A DNA stretch of 64,000 bases from Zobellia uliginosa (lineage in GTDB: Bacteria; Bacteroidota; Bacteroidia; Flavobacteriales; Flavobacteriaceae), in the NCBI RefSeq assembly GCF_900156625.1, contig NZ_FTOB01000001.1, positions 620,001 through 684,000 of the forward strand, in the 5' to 3' direction. Position numbers and translations under genes: made by a program. This document shows positions 8,130 through 17,800 of this stretch, in pieces. Every line of letters begins with the position of its first letter. Positions within the stretch are counted from its first letter, which is position 1. The notes under the pieces are model-generated. The model was given only the letters and a program-made list of their open reading frames with translations, searched no databases and was not told where the DNA came from.

Positions 8130-10859
8130 ATGCGATTTTCTTTTGTCGCTTTTTTCATGGTTTTCTGCTATGGTCCCGTGTGGGCTCAAACAAGCTTTTC
8201 CGTAGAGGGAAAAATTGTCTCCCGTCGGTCGGAATTGCCAATCACCAATGCTCAAATTGGTCTTGAGGGACTTCTGATATCTACCCAAGTGGATGACCAA
8301 GGAAGGTTCGGGCTTAAGGTTCCCGACGCAGGCGAATATATTCTAACGATTACGGCCGCCGACTATTCGGTAAAACGGCTTCCTATTTCCATAGAAAATG
8401 AAGATATTGATTTAGGGGCGCTTTATTTAGAAGAGGATATTCGGGTGGAACAAGCCGATAACCTCATTTCCTTGAGTGATTCCGAGCTGTTGGATGATGA
8501 GGTCAGCTCAAATTCTTCGGCCTTACTAAGGGCTACTAGAGATGTATTTCTTAATAGGGCCGCCTTTGATTTTGGACAAGCTTTTTTTCGTGTGCGGGGC
8601 TATGATTCGCAATACGGAAAAGTACTCTTGAACGGAATCGACATGAACAAATTTTATGATGGCAGGCCCCAATGGAATAATTGGGGCGGAATGAACGACG
8701 TAACACGAAACCAGCAGTTCTCAAATGGCCTGGAAGCATCCGATTATACTTTTGGGGGTATTTTGGGGAGCACCAATATAGATACACGTCCTTCCGGTTT
8801 ACGGCCGGGCACCAGATTATCCTCTTCATATTCCAATCGAACCTATGCCGGTCGCCTTATGGCTACTTATACATCGAGACTCCATAAAAATGGTTTGGCC
8901 TATACGGTGTCAGGTTCGAGAAGATGGGCGAAAGAAGGGTATATAGATGGAACCTTGTACGATGCTTTTTCGCTTTTTGGCGCTGTGGAATATCAGTTCG
9001 ACCAACACCATAGTATTGCGCTAACTGCGCTATGGGCGTCAAATCGTAGGGGGCGTTCGTCGGCTATTACCCAAGAGGTTTTTGATTTAGGGGGTAGTAC
9101 ATACAACCCTTATTGGGGAGAACAAGACGGCGAGATCCGAAATTCTAGGGAGCGTATGATCGCAGAGCCCATCCTAATGTTCAACCATTACTTCAGTTCC
9201 GATAAATTTAATTTAAACACGGGCGTTGCCTATCAGTTCGGAACAAATTTTAGAAGTAGATTAGGTTACTTCAATACCCCGAACCCCGACCCGACATATT
9301 ATCGCTACCTACCCAGTTTCTATATCAATAGTCCTATTGGTGCCAATTTTATCAGTGCCAATACGGTAAAGGAAGATTTTCTGAAAAATGCGCAAATCGA
9401 TTGGGATCGGCTCTATAGCGCCAATGCACAGGGGCAGGCGGCCTATGTATTGTATGACGATGTTTCCGATGACACCCAATTGAGTTTCAATACCACTGGA
9501 AACCTGTCATTGACCGATGGGCTTTTTGCTGATTTTGGTGTGAGCTATAAGAATCTGGAATCTCACAATTATGCTAGGATCGACGATTTGCTGGGCGCGG
9601 ATTATCATATGGATATCGACCCTTTTTCAAATACCTTGAACGATAGTAATGGTTCGGTCGAAAAACGGGAGAACGATGCGTTTGCTTATAACTATCGAAT
9701 GACGGCCAATGCACTTGAATCATTTGTTCAGTTTAGGTATGAGCGCAAAAAATGGAATGTCTTTGCCTCCGCAAAGTATGCCGCTACCCAATACCGACGA
9801 AAGGGATTTTTTCTCAATGAGCGCTACCCCGATAGTTCATTGGGGGAAAGTGATGAAATTACATTCAATACCTATGGCCTTAAATCGGGCTTGGCCTATA
9901 AATTGACCGGTAGACACTGGCTTGCCGCACACGGGGCATACCTTGTGAAGCCTCCGGTATTGCAGAATGTTTTTGTCAACCCACGTGAGAATAATAGTGT
10001 CGTACCCGATATTCAGGCCGAAACGAATACGAGTCTAGATCTCAATTATTTTTTTCGCCTTCCCCAATTGACAGGAAGGCTTACGGGCTTTTATACCCGC
10101 TTTCAAAATACCACCGATGTAAATTTCTTTTTTGTCGATGCCGGCGTGGGGTCCGACTTCGTTCAGGAGGTGCTCACGGGTCTTGACAAGCTGCACATGG
10201 GCACCGAACTGGGATTGGAGTATCAAGTGTCGTCTTCTGTAAAATTAAGCGCTGTAGCGGCCGTAGGCAAATATGTCTATGCAAGTGACCCGAATGTAAC
10301 GATCAATTTTGATACGGCGGGCAGGGAAGAGGATCTGATCAACCTAGAAGGTGCTGTTGATTTAGGTGTGGCCAAGATCAAAGATTACAAATTGGCACAG
10401 GGCCCGCAACAGGCCTACGCAATAGGTATAGAGTATCGTGATCCCAAATATTGGTGGGTGGGTGCAACAGCAAATTATTTGGCGAACAACTACACGAATA
10501 TTTCTACGGTTTCCAGAACCCGAAGTTTTTATTTAAACCCTGAAACAAATGGGCCTTTTGTAGATGCTACGGAAGAAAATGTCGATAAATTATTGAGGCA
10601 AAAACCCTTGGACAGTTTTTATCTTCTCAATCTGGTCGGAGGCAAATCTTGGCTAAAGAAGGGAAAATATATCAGTGTTTTTGCCAGCATCAATAATGTC
10701 TTCGACGGTGTATTCAGAACAGGTGGATACGAACAAAGCCGCAATGGGAATTTCGGACAGTTCAAACAGGATAATTTGAGTGGCACTCCATCTTTTGCCC
10801 CAAAATATTGGTACGGTTACGGTCGCACTTATTTTTTGAACTTAGCGTACAGCTTCTAA
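8130..10859 (+). CDS. TonB-dependent outer membrane receptor, probable nucleic-acid/phosphoester uptake partner
   Basis: A 909-residue outer-membrane transporter. The signal peptide is RFSFVAFFMVFCYGPVWAQ. A carboxypeptidase-regulatory-like domain lies at about 24-105 (VEGKIVSRRSELPITNAQIG). The plug is at about 125-235 (FFRVRGYDSQYGKVLLNGID) and the barrel ends in Phe. It forms a pair with the lipoprotein gene that starts 10 bp downstream and is divergent from the secreted nuclease-like gene. Receptor, DUF5689/lamin-tail lipoprotein and EEP nuclease recur together in Bacteroidota, as I recall. Import of nuclease products is therefore an inference from neighbourhood; the substrate is not readable from the receptor itself. 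Confidence 0.9.
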   Translation: MRFSFVAFFMVFCYGPVWAQTSFSVEGKIVSRRSELPITNAQIGLEGLLISTQVDDQGRFGLKVPDAGEYILTITAADYSVKRLPISIENEDIDLGALYLEEDIRVEQADNLISLSDSELLDDEVSSNSSALLRATRDVFLNRAAFDFGQAFFRVRGYDSQYGKVLLNGIDMNKFYDGRPQWNNWGGMNDVTRNQQFSNGLEASDYTFGGILGSTNIDTRPSGLRPGTRLSSSYSNRTYAGRLMATYTSRLHKNGLAYTVSGSRRWAKEGYIDGTLYDAFSLFGAVEYQFDQHHSIALTALWASNRRGRSSAITQEVFDLGGSTYNPYWGEQDGEIRNSRERMIAEPILMFNHYFSSDKFNLNTGVAYQFGTNFRSRLGYFNTPNPDPTYYRYLPSFYINSPIGANFISANTVKEDFLKNAQIDWDRLYSANAQGQAAYVLYDDVSDDTQLSFNTTGNLSLTDGLFADFGVSYKNLESHNYARIDDLLGADYHMDIDPFSNTLNDSNGSVEKRENDAFAYNYRMTANALESFVQFRYERKKWNVFASAKYAATQYRRKGFFLNERYPDSSLGESDEITFNTYGLKSGLAYKLTGRHWLAAHGAYLVKPPVLQNVFVNPRENNSVVPDIQAETNTSLDLNYFFRLPQLTGRLTGFYTRFQNTTDVNFFFVDAGVGSDFVQEVLTGLDKLHMGTELGLEYQVSSSVKLSAVAAVGKYVYASDPNVTINFDTAGREEDLINLEGAVDLGVAKIKDYKLAQGPQQAYAIGIEYRDPKYWWVGATANYLANNYTNISTVSRTRSFYLNPETNGPFVDATEENVDKLLRQKPLDSFYLLNLVGGKSWLKKGKYISVFASINNVFDGVFRTGGYEQSRNGNFGQFKQDNLSGTPSFAPKYWYGYGRTYFLNLAYSF

Positions 10860-10869
10860 AATATAGCAA

Positions 10870-12249
10870 ATGAGAAATACATTTTGTTCGAAAGGATCCT
10901 TTTTGAAATTTTCGGTGCTTATGGTCGTTTGGCTTGCCGCTTGTGTGAAAAACCGCAGTTTCGATATGCCTCCTGTAGATTGTGTTTCCGATGTAAGGGC
11001 CAATGCAACTTATTCCGAAGTGAAAAACTTGTATAAGGGTGAGACGATCCAGATTCAAGATGACCTGGTCATAGAAGGCTTTGTCGTTTCTTCCGATGCG
11101 GCGGGTAATTTTTTTAGTGTATTGTATTTTCAAGATAGTCCCTCGAATCCGACACAGGGCTTTCAAATTGAGATCGACCTCCGTGATTCGCATTTGTTTT
11201 ATCCCGTAGGCAGTAAGATCGGGATCAAATTAAAAGGCTTGTACTTAGGTAAGGGTAAAGATGTGTTCAAATTGGGAGGAAGTTTTATGTCTTTCGGGGA
11301 TATTTCGGTAGGAAGACTGCCTGCGGCTGTCGTAAATGAACATATTTTCAGGTTCTGTAATGAGGATGCCGTCATCGAACCTACTCAGATAGCCATTTCG
11401 GATATAGAAAAAGAACAGACCAATACCTTAGTGACCTTGAACGATGTGGAGTTTGTAGAAAATGTATTGGGCCTGAATTTTGCTGAAGAAGGAGAGGAGA
11501 CCGAACGTCTTTTAACGGATTGTGCCGATAACGAGATCGTGGTCTTGAATAGCGGTTTTTCCGATTTTCAGTCAGAGACGCTTCCCGACGGTAAGGGTAG
11601 ATTAACGGGAGTTTTGTTACGTGAAAACAATAGTTATATGATGCGTATCCGGAACTTGGGCGATATCGATTTTGACCAAGAACGATGTGCTGAGTTAATA
11701 GATGAGTTTACTTCTGAACATATTCTTATTTCTGAATTGGCCGATCCCGACAATAATACTTCCGCCCGGTTTGTGGAGCTCCACAACGCTTCCGATGGGG
11801 CACTGAGCTTAAATGGATGGACGTTGGAACGATATACCAACGCAAATACCGAAGTGGGGTCAAAGATCGACTTGTCTCCGTTGACCATAGAGGCTGGCGG
11901 TTATGTGGTGATTTCCCCCAATGAAGTGGAGTTTGAGTCCGTTTATGGTTTTCCGCCCGATTTGGCCGTAGGTACAAATAGTCCGGCAGATTCAAACGGT
12001 GACGACAACCTGCGACTAATTGATCCCTTTGGGACCGTTATTGATGTTTTTGGGGTTGTAGGGGAAGATGGTTCTGGAACCGACCATGAGTTTGAGGATG
12101 GCAGGGCCGTACGGAAACCGGAAATTTCAAAGGGTAATACCACCTACGATTTCAATGAATGGCACATATTCAACGACTCGGGTGATGCAGGAACGACACG
12201 TCAGCCCCAAAAGGCCCCCGATGATTTTACCCCAAAGAATAAAGGTTGA
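10870..12249 (+). CDS. DUF5689 and lamin-tail domain surface lipoprotein
   Basis: A 459-residue lipoprotein with lipobox Cys at residue 25 (MVVWLAACVKN). Residues about 35-270 match DUF5689: GFVVSSDAAGNFFSVLYFQD and IGIKLKGLYLGKGKD. Residues about 285-400 form a lamin-tail domain (ILISELADPDNNTSARFVEL, LNGWTLERYT, GGYVVISPNE). Lamin-tail domains occur in many bacterial secreted nucleases and surface proteins. Start ATG is 10 bp after the TonB receptor stop, so the two are co-transcribed. The likely role is a substrate-binding lid or surface accessory of that receptor, analogous to SusD with SusC but unrelated in sequence. It converges with the receiver gene with only 6 bp between stops. Confidence 0.85.
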   Translation: MRNTFCSKGSFLKFSVLMVVWLAACVKNRSFDMPPVDCVSDVRANATYSEVKNLYKGETIQIQDDLVIEGFVVSSDAAGNFFSVLYFQDSPSNPTQGFQIEIDLRDSHLFYPVGSKIGIKLKGLYLGKGKDVFKLGGSFMSFGDISVGRLPAAVVNEHIFRFCNEDAVIEPTQIAISDIEKEQTNTLVTLNDVEFVENVLGLNFAEEGEETERLLTDCADNEIVVLNSGFSDFQSETLPDGKGRLTGVLLRENNSYMMRIRNLGDIDFDQERCAELIDEFTSEHILISELADPDNNTSARFVELHNASDGALSLNGWTLERYTNANTEVGSKIDLSPLTIEAGGYVVISPNEVEFESVYGFPPDLAVGTNSPADSNGDDNLRLIDPFGTVIDVFGVVGEDGSGTDHEFEDGRAVRKPEISKGNTTYDFNEWHIFNDSGDAGTTRQPQKAPDDFTPKNKG

Positions 12250-12255
12250 TGGCCG

Positions 12256-12651
12256 TTAGGGTAACAGAATACGTACTAGGGTTTCGGCGAACACCGGCTT
12301 AATAAGGTAGTTTTTCTCTAGATTGAAGGTTCTGGCCTTTTCAACATCTTGGTCGCTGATTGATGAGGTCATCATATAAATGGTCGGTTTTTCCTTGTCT
12401 TTAGGCCAAATCGCGTTCATCTGCGAGATAAAATCCCAACCGCCCATAACGGGCATGTTTATATCCAATAGAATAAAGGAGGGAAGTTCGGTACCTTCCT
12501 CTATCATTTTTTTGAAACCTTCAATAGCTTGAAGGCCATTTTCATAAATAAGGGGTTCTGGTATAGACTTCATGGATTGTAGCCCCCGTTTGAGGCCGAA
12601 AACCGCAATGGCGTCATCGTCTATGATACATATTTTTTTATAATTGCTCAT
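12256..12651 (-). CDS. Single-domain response regulator
   Basis: A 131-residue CheY-like receiver with no output domain. The acidic pocket is IIDDDA, the phospho-acceptor Asp lies in FILLDINMPVMGG, and the conserved Thr/Ser and Lys positions are represented by MMTSS and LIKPV. It lies 57 bp downstream of a very similar receiver and the PAS histidine kinase, so it probably takes or relays phosphate from that kinase. It resembles the stand-alone receivers found next to PAS or phytochrome kinases (Rcp1-like). Confidence 0.9.
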   Translation of the reverse strand: MSNYKKICIIDDDAIAVFGLKRGLQSMKSIPEPLIYENGLQAIEGFKKMIEEGTELPSFILLDINMPVMGGWDFISQMNAIWPKDKEKPTIYMMTSSISDQDVEKARTFNLEKNYLIKPVFAETLVRILLP

Positions 12652-12708
12652 TTTTTTGATATGGTTTGGATATGAAAATAGACTGGTTTTAGGTCATACC
12701 AAATAACA

Positions 12709-13125
12709 TCAATTGATTCCACCGGTATTCTTGAGAATTTTGTGAAGATCCTCAATAGTGATGGGCTTTAGTATATAATTGTTGACAATGTCATATTCCT
12801 GAATTCTTGCAATATCACGAGGGTCTACTGACGAACTGATTATATAGATCAGAATATCTTCTTGGTTGTTGTTGGGCATTTCGGTGAAGTGGTCTAAAAA
12901 CTCCCAACCGTTCATTATGGGCATATTTAGATCAAGAAAGATGACCGAAGGGAGTTCCTTTCCGTCATTGGTTATTTGCCGTAATCCTTCTATGGCGTCT
13001 TGGCCATTGTTGTAAACAATAATTTCATCGCTAAAATCGACCTCTTTCATAATGCGCTTGGTGCCATAGATGAAAATCGGGTCGTCGTCAATAATACAGA
13101 CACTTCTAATTTTTGTAATGTTCAT
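12709..13125 (-). CDS. Single-domain response regulator overlapping the kinase gene
   Basis: A 138-residue CheY-like receiver without output domain. Motifs are CIIDDDPIF, VIFLDLNMPIMNGWEF with the phospho-acceptor Asp, IISSS and YILKPI. The ATG at 13125 is chosen over an upstream TTG at 13134; it overlaps the 3' end of the histidine kinase gene by 20 bp, which implies translational coupling. It is a paralogue of the receiver downstream. Output must come from another protein outside the window or from protein-protein contact. Confidence 0.9.
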   Translation of the reverse strand: MNITKIRSVCIIDDDPIFIYGTKRIMKEVDFSDEIIVYNNGQDAIEGLRQITNDGKELPSVIFLDLNMPIMNGWEFLDHFTEMPNNNQEDILIYIISSSVDPRDIARIQEYDIVNNYILKPITIEDLHKILKNTGGIN

Positions 13126-15319
13126 GGTTCTCAAAATAAAGTTTAAATGTACTGCCTACACCTACTGTGCTTTCGACCTCAATCTTTCCGTTCATGGCTT
13201 CTATTTGGTTTTTCGTAATGAACAAACCAATGCCTTTGGCGTCTTTATTGCGATGAAAAGTTTTGTACATGCCAAAGATTTTCTTTTGGTGTCGGGTCAA
13301 GTCGATGCCCATCCCGTTGTCTTTAAATGATATTATTATAGCATCGTGAGCTAACTCGGCACTTATTTGTATAAGTGGTTTTCTTTTGGGTGAACTGTAT
13401 TTGAGCCCATTGGAAATTAGGTTAAGCACAATGCTGTCAAGATACGCCGGTATGGCTTTGATAGTCAAATTCCTAGGTATCTTAAGTTCAAAGGTAGCGT
13501 TCTTTTCCTGAATCAATTGACTAAGGTTGTTCTCGACATTTTTTAGTGTGTCGTATAAATTAACATCCTTCTTTTTTTCATGTGCCCCTATTTTTACTTG
13601 TACCACCTCGTTCAAATGCATTATGGTCTCATTAAGACCATCTGATGCGCCCCTTAGCATGGTCAACAGGTTCTTTCGTTCCTCATCGCTCTTCTCTTTG
13701 ATCAAGAAATTGGTCAGCATAGATAAATTGCTTGAGTGTGACCGTAAGTTATGAGATACGATATGGGCAAAATTCAAGAGCCTTTCATTCTGTTCAGAAG
13801 TAATGTTTACTAAACGGGTCAGTTTCTTTTCCGTTCTTATTTGCGGGGAAATATCGGTGACCTGCGAGACATAGTGAAGTACTTTTCCGTTCATATCGGT
13901 AACCGCGGTTGCCGTTAAGATACCGTAAACGATGTGGCCGTTTTTGTGAATATACCTCTTTTCAAGTTTGTAGCTTGGTTTTAGGCCGTTGACAACTTGT
14001 TTTAATAAATGGACATCGTTTTTGAAATCATCGGGGTGGGTGATTTCTTGAAAACTCATTTCGGTCAATTCGTCCATAGTATAGCCAAGGCAGTCACATA
14101 GGCTCTGGTTGACCTTTTCAAAGGAACCGTCTAATGCAACAATGGCCATACCTGTGTTCGAATGCTCAAATGCGCCGTAAAAAGAATCTTCACTCTCTTT
14201 GAGCCTCATTTGGGTATTCTTCAATTCGGTAATGTCATAGTTGGCACCTACTATTTTTACGACCTTGCCGTTCGAATCTTTTTGCGTTACGCCAATGGCG
14301 CGCATATGCCGTATATCGCCGTTGGGCCAAACCGCCCTGTATTGGGCGTCTAAATTTTTTGTTCCCGATATGGCCTTGGCAATTTCAATGTCTCCATCCT
14401 TTCTGTCGTCTGGGTGAATACTATTTTGCCAAGTCTCATAACTCAGGTCGTTTGGGTTGTACTCTAATCCAAAAAGCCTGAACATAATATTGTCCCATAC
14501 CATGGTCTTTGAAACTAGGTCGTATTCCCAAATGCCTACACCTGCTCCTTGGGTGGCCAAAGCAAGGCGTTCACTTACTTTTTTAAAACCAAGTTCAACT
14601 TTCTTTTTGTTATTGATATCTTGAAAGGTGCCGAATATCCTGACACATTTTCCATTGGCCATTTCTACCTCGCCCTTGGCCCTTACCCATATTTCGTTGC
14701 CCTTGGCGGTAACAAGAATGAGTTCCGTGTCCCAAGGTGTACCATCGGCAAAAGCGTTTGATATAAGTCGGGTAATTTCTTCCCGATGTATGCCTTCTTT
14801 GTAAAAATTGATAGCCGTTTCAATATAGGGTTGGAAATCATCAGGGACTTCGTGAATTTCTCTAGTGATGTCCGTCCAAAAAAGTTGGTTCGTAGATAAG
14901 TCAATTTCCCAGCCGCCGATGCGGCCAACACGTTCAGCTTTTGCCAAGATTTCTTCCCGTCGCTTTGTGTCGGTTACGTCTTCCAAAAGTATGATAAGGC
15001 CTCCGATTTCTCCGGAGTCATCCGTCCAAGCATTAATCTTCCATTTTAACCATTGAAGCGTACCATCAGGATAGATGAATTTTCGCCCTTCGCATATGTT
15101 TTTTGTTCCGTTTGCTAAGCATTCCTTCAATATAGACCTGAGGGCCTCTGGTGTACGGGGCAAAACATCAAGGTAATTTTTTCCGGTAAGTGAGCTTTGG
15201 CCTTTACAAAAATCATCTAGCCAGACTCGGGAATAGGCAACAAAGCGTAGCTCGGTGTTTAAAATGGCAACCGCGCTAGGGGAGTCTTTTATTAGGGATG
15301 TTATTGATAGTGTTTGCAA
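13106..15319 (-). CDS. Multi-PAS sensor histidine kinase
   Basis: A soluble histidine kinase of about 737 residues with no membrane segment, so it senses a cytoplasmic or diffusible signal. Four PAS/PAC units fill about residues 8-480, recognisable by repeated ends such as LLEDVTDTKRREE, FGTFQDINNKKK, GANYDITELK and SQVTDISPQ. The phospho-acceptor His is at about 521 (AHIVSHNLRSH). The ATPase domain shows NLISNGLKYSS, DNGMGID and GIGLFITK. The start is TTG at 15319: a stop lies just upstream in frame and no ATG occurs before the first PAS domain. It is followed by two receiver-only genes in the same operon. No ligand-binding residues could be named. Confidence 0.9.
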   Translation of the reverse strand: MQTLSITSLIKDSPSAVAILNTELRFVAYSRVWLDDFCKGQSSLTGKNYLDVLPRTPEALRSILKECLANGTKNICEGRKFIYPDGTLQWLKWKINAWTDDSGEIGGLIILLEDVTDTKRREEILAKAERVGRIGGWEIDLSTNQLFWTDITREIHEVPDDFQPYIETAINFYKEGIHREEITRLISNAFADGTPWDTELILVTAKGNEIWVRAKGEVEMANGKCVRIFGTFQDINNKKKVELGFKKVSERLALATQGAGVGIWEYDLVSKTMVWDNIMFRLFGLEYNPNDLSYETWQNSIHPDDRKDGDIEIAKAISGTKNLDAQYRAVWPNGDIRHMRAIGVTQKDSNGKVVKIVGANYDITELKNTQMRLKESEDSFYGAFEHSNTGMAIVALDGSFEKVNQSLCDCLGYTMDELTEMSFQEITHPDDFKNDVHLLKQVVNGLKPSYKLEKRYIHKNGHIVYGILTATAVTDMNGKVLHYVSQVTDISPQIRTEKKLTRLVNITSEQNERLLNFAHIVSHNLRSHSSNLSMLTNFLIKEKSDEERKNLLTMLRGASDGLNETIMHLNEVVQVKIGAHEKKKDVNLYDTLKNVENNLSQLIQEKNATFELKIPRNLTIKAIPAYLDSIVLNLISNGLKYSSPKRKPLIQISAELAHDAIIISFKDNGMGIDLTRHQKKIFGMYKTFHRNKDAKGIGLFITKNQIEAMNGKIEVESTVGVGSTFKLYFENHEHYKN

Positions 15320-15668
15320 GTTGGGGGATTTATGTTAAAAATATAAGCGCTACACCTTGTTGTAAGAATTTACCGTCCCAACCGATATCTATATTCTAAC
15401 ATGAGTTATGTAGCTATAATCTAAAAAGATAGTAAAAAACTTTCTAATTTATATGAACAAAGCCTGAAAACCTTCAATAGGAGCAAATACATGTTCTATT
15501 AACGCGCTGCTTAACATCTTATTTAATAGTAAAAATCTATGTCAATATAATTTTTTAATATAAAAAGTTTATAGTTGTCTTTGTGTTTTAGGTAAATTTA
15601 CAAATAGAATTGCTTGATTATCAATTTATTTACTCATTATACAACCTATATAAACAACAATTAGAACC
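15320..15668. other. AT-rich intergenic region between divergent kinase and catalase genes
   Basis: This 349-bp gap has no credible reading frame or strong hairpin. It must hold promoters in both directions. The nearest -7-like sequence for catalase is the partial match TGTCTTTG around 15575. No OxyR- or PerR-type operator could be recognised by eye. Confidence 0.5.
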
Positions 15669-17159
15669 ATGAAGAAAAAACTAACTACATCAGCAGGAGC
15701 ACCGGTATCTAATAACCAACGATCAAAAACCGCCGGGGAAAGAGGTCCGGTAGTCGTTCAAGACTACAAACTTTTAGAGAAACTTGCACATCAGAATAGG
15801 GAAAGAATACCCGAACGTGTAGTGCATGCCAAAGGTTGGGGCGCCATGGGCACCTTCACCGTAACACACGACATATCAAAATATACCTGTGCGAAAATAT
15901 TTTCTGAGGTAGGAAAGAAGACCCCCGTTCTCTCAAGGTTTTCTACCGTGGCCGGGGAAATGGGCGCAGCCGATACCGAACGTGATGTTAGGGGGTTCTC
16001 GGTCAAGTTTTATACCGAAGAAGGCAATTGGGACATGGTTGGTAACAATACCCCTGTTTTCTTCTTAAGGGACGGTTATAAATTCCCCGATTTCATCCAT
16101 ACCCAAAAGAGACATCCTAAAACCAACTTACGTTCTCCGGAAGCCATGTGGGACTATTGGTCGCTTTCTCCTGAAAGCCTTCATCAAGTAACCATATTGA
16201 TGTCGGACCGGGGTATTCCTATTACGCCAATGCATATGAATGGCTATGGCTCACACACCTATAGCTTTTGGAACAATGATGGCGAGCGGTTTTGGGTAAA
16301 GTTCCATTTCAAGACCCAACAAGGACATAAGCATTACACGAATGAAGAATCGGCGGAAATCATCGGTCAGACCCGGGAAAAGTATCAAGAAGAACTTTTT
16401 GGGGCCATTGAAGCGGGCAATTATCCGAAATGGACATTAAAAGTGCAGATCATGCCCGAAGCCGATGCCGAAAAAACACCCTATAACCCCTTTGACCTTA
16501 CCAAGGTATGGCCACATGCCGATTACCCTTTGATCGAGGTGGGTGAACTAGAGTTGAACAAGAATCCCGATAATTATTGGCAGTTTGTTGAGAATGCGGC
16601 CTATTCGCCCTCGAATGTTGTGCCGGGTATAGGCTTTTCTCCTGACAAGGTATTGCAGGCCCGTATTTTTAGCTATGCCGATGCACACAGGTATCGTTTG
16701 GGAACCCATTACGAAGCATTGCCGGCAAACGCACCTATCAACGAACTGAACCACTATCATAAAGATGGGGCAATGCGCTTTTTTACCAATGATTTTGGTA
16801 ATCCGGACGCGTATTATGAGCCTAATTCAAAAGGAGGGCCTGAAGAGGTGCCAAGTGCAGAGGAGCCGCCAATGAAAATAAGTGGTGATGTTATGCGATA
16901 TGAAGAAAACGATACTTTGGGCGACTACAAACAGCCAGGAGATCTGTTCCGTATGTTCGATGAGGACCAAAGACAGCGTTTGTTCAATAATATTGCCACG
17001 GCCATGGAAGGCGTTTCCGAAGCAATAGTGCAACGTCAATTGAAACACTTTTACGCGGCCGACCCAGCTTATGGGGCAGGGGTTGAAAAAGCGCTAAGTG
17101 ACCAAAAAGGAGGCCTCGACCCTAATTCAAATGTAAGACCTGAAGAGGTCGGGGCATAG
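15669..17159 (+). CDS. katA: Monofunctional haem catalase
   Basis: Breaks hydrogen peroxide into water and oxygen. At 496 residues it is a small-subunit catalase. The distal His is in [14 protein letters not shown], the catalytic Asn in [14 protein letters not shown], and the proximal haem-ligating Tyr in [18 protein letters not shown]. The N-terminus carries the usual [11 protein letters not shown] leader of this family, with no signal peptide, so it is cytoplasmic. A strong terminator follows and an ankyrin gene lies 155 bp downstream, an arrangement known from other bacteria in which an ankyrin protein supports catalase. Regulation by peroxide is expected but no operator was identified. 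Confidence 0.97.
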   Translation: MKKKLTTSAGAPVSNNQRSKTAGERGPVVVQDYKLLEKLAHQNRERIPERVVHAKGWGAMGTFTVTHDISKYTCAKIFSEVGKKTPVLSRFSTVAGEMGAADTERDVRGFSVKFYTEEGNWDMVGNNTPVFFLRDGYKFPDFIHTQKRHPKTNLRSPEAMWDYWSLSPESLHQVTILMSDRGIPITPMHMNGYGSHTYSFWNNDGERFWVKFHFKTQQGHKHYTNEESAEIIGQTREKYQEELFGAIEAGNYPKWTLKVQIMPEADAEKTPYNPFDLTKVWPHADYPLIEVGELELNKNPDNYWQFVENAAYSPSNVVPGIGFSPDKVLQARIFSYADAHRYRLGTHYEALPANAPINELNHYHKDGAMRFFTNDFGNPDAYYEPNSKGGPEEVPSAEEPPMKISGDVMRYEENDTLGDYKQPGDLFRMFDEDQRQRLFNNIATAMEGVSEAIVQRQLKHFYAADPAYGAGVEKALSDQKGGLDPNSNVRPEEVGA

Positions 17160-17210
17160 TTCCTGAACCGAGCGGGGATTTGCAAAATAGAAATCCATTA
17201 ATAAAACACT

Positions 17211-17240
17211 AGGGTCACGGTACATACCGTGGCTCTTTTG
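17211..17240 (+). terminator. Terminator after catalase
   Basis: A 12-bp stem AGGGTCACGGTA/TACCGTGGCTCT, including two G-T pairs, with a 2-nt loop, followed by TTTTG and a T-rich stretch. It limits read-through from catalase into the ankyrin gene. Confidence 0.75.
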
Positions 17241-17279
17241 TTTAAATTTATAAAACGAAAGTTTATGGTTGAATGCCAT

Positions 17280-17309
17280 AAGACAAATAAAGACAAATAA
17301 AGACAAGTG
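17280..17309 (+). repeat. Three tandem 10-bp units just before the ankyrin start codon
   Basis: AAGACAAATA occurs twice in perfect tandem, then a third copy as AAGACAAGTG, ending 5 bp before the ATG at 17315. It sits where a ribosome would bind, so copy number could alter initiation. It could equally be simple slippage without a role. Confidence 0.6.
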
Positions 17310-17314
17310 AGATT

Positions 17315-17788
17315 ATGAGCGATAGGTTTTTTAATGAAATACGCCTGGGCAACCTAGAAGCGGTAACCCAAATGTTAAATGATAATCCCGAATTGGTAGA
17401 TGCCATAGATCAAAGGGGCTCTACCCCCCTTATTTTGGCTACGTATTACGATCAAATAGGAATAGCCGAATTGTTGTTGGACAAAGGCGCTAAGATCGAT
17501 GCCGTAGATGGGTCAGGGAACACCGCATTAATGGGGGTGTGTTTTAAAGGATTTGCGGGCATTGCCGAAATGTTGATCGAAAGAGGGGCGAATGTGAACG
17601 AACGGAATTCTATGGGGGCTACCAGCCTTATTTATGCCGCTACTTTCAATCGGCCGGAAATTGCCAAAATCTTGCTGGAACACGGGGCAGATACTACGGC
17701 TAAAGATGCTAGGGGCAACACGGCCCATGATCATGCGAAAATGCAAGGCGTGCCCGAATTGATCCAATTATTGGCCGCTGAGCTTTAA
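17315..17788 (+). CDS. Ankyrin-repeat protein
   Basis: A cytoplasmic protein of 157 residues built of four to five ankyrin repeats: GSTPLILATYYDQIGIAELL, then NTALMGVCFKGFAGIAEMLI, then GATSLIYAATFNRPEIAKIL and a closing GNTAHDHAKMQ. Ankyrin repeats bind other proteins. Its place directly after catalase matches the katB-ankB arrangement in Pseudomonas, where the ankyrin protein is needed for full catalase activity. Such a role here is inferred. It begins a plus-strand cluster with the NUDIX gene (12 bp gap) and the amidase gene. Confidence 0.9.
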   Translation: MSDRFFNEIRLGNLEAVTQMLNDNPELVDAIDQRGSTPLILATYYDQIGIAELLLDKGAKIDAVDGSGNTALMGVCFKGFAGIAEMLIERGANVNERNSMGATSLIYAATFNRPEIAKILLEHGADTTAKDARGNTAHDHAKMQGVPELIQLLAAEL

Positions 17789-17800
17789 TTTTGTGAGGGA

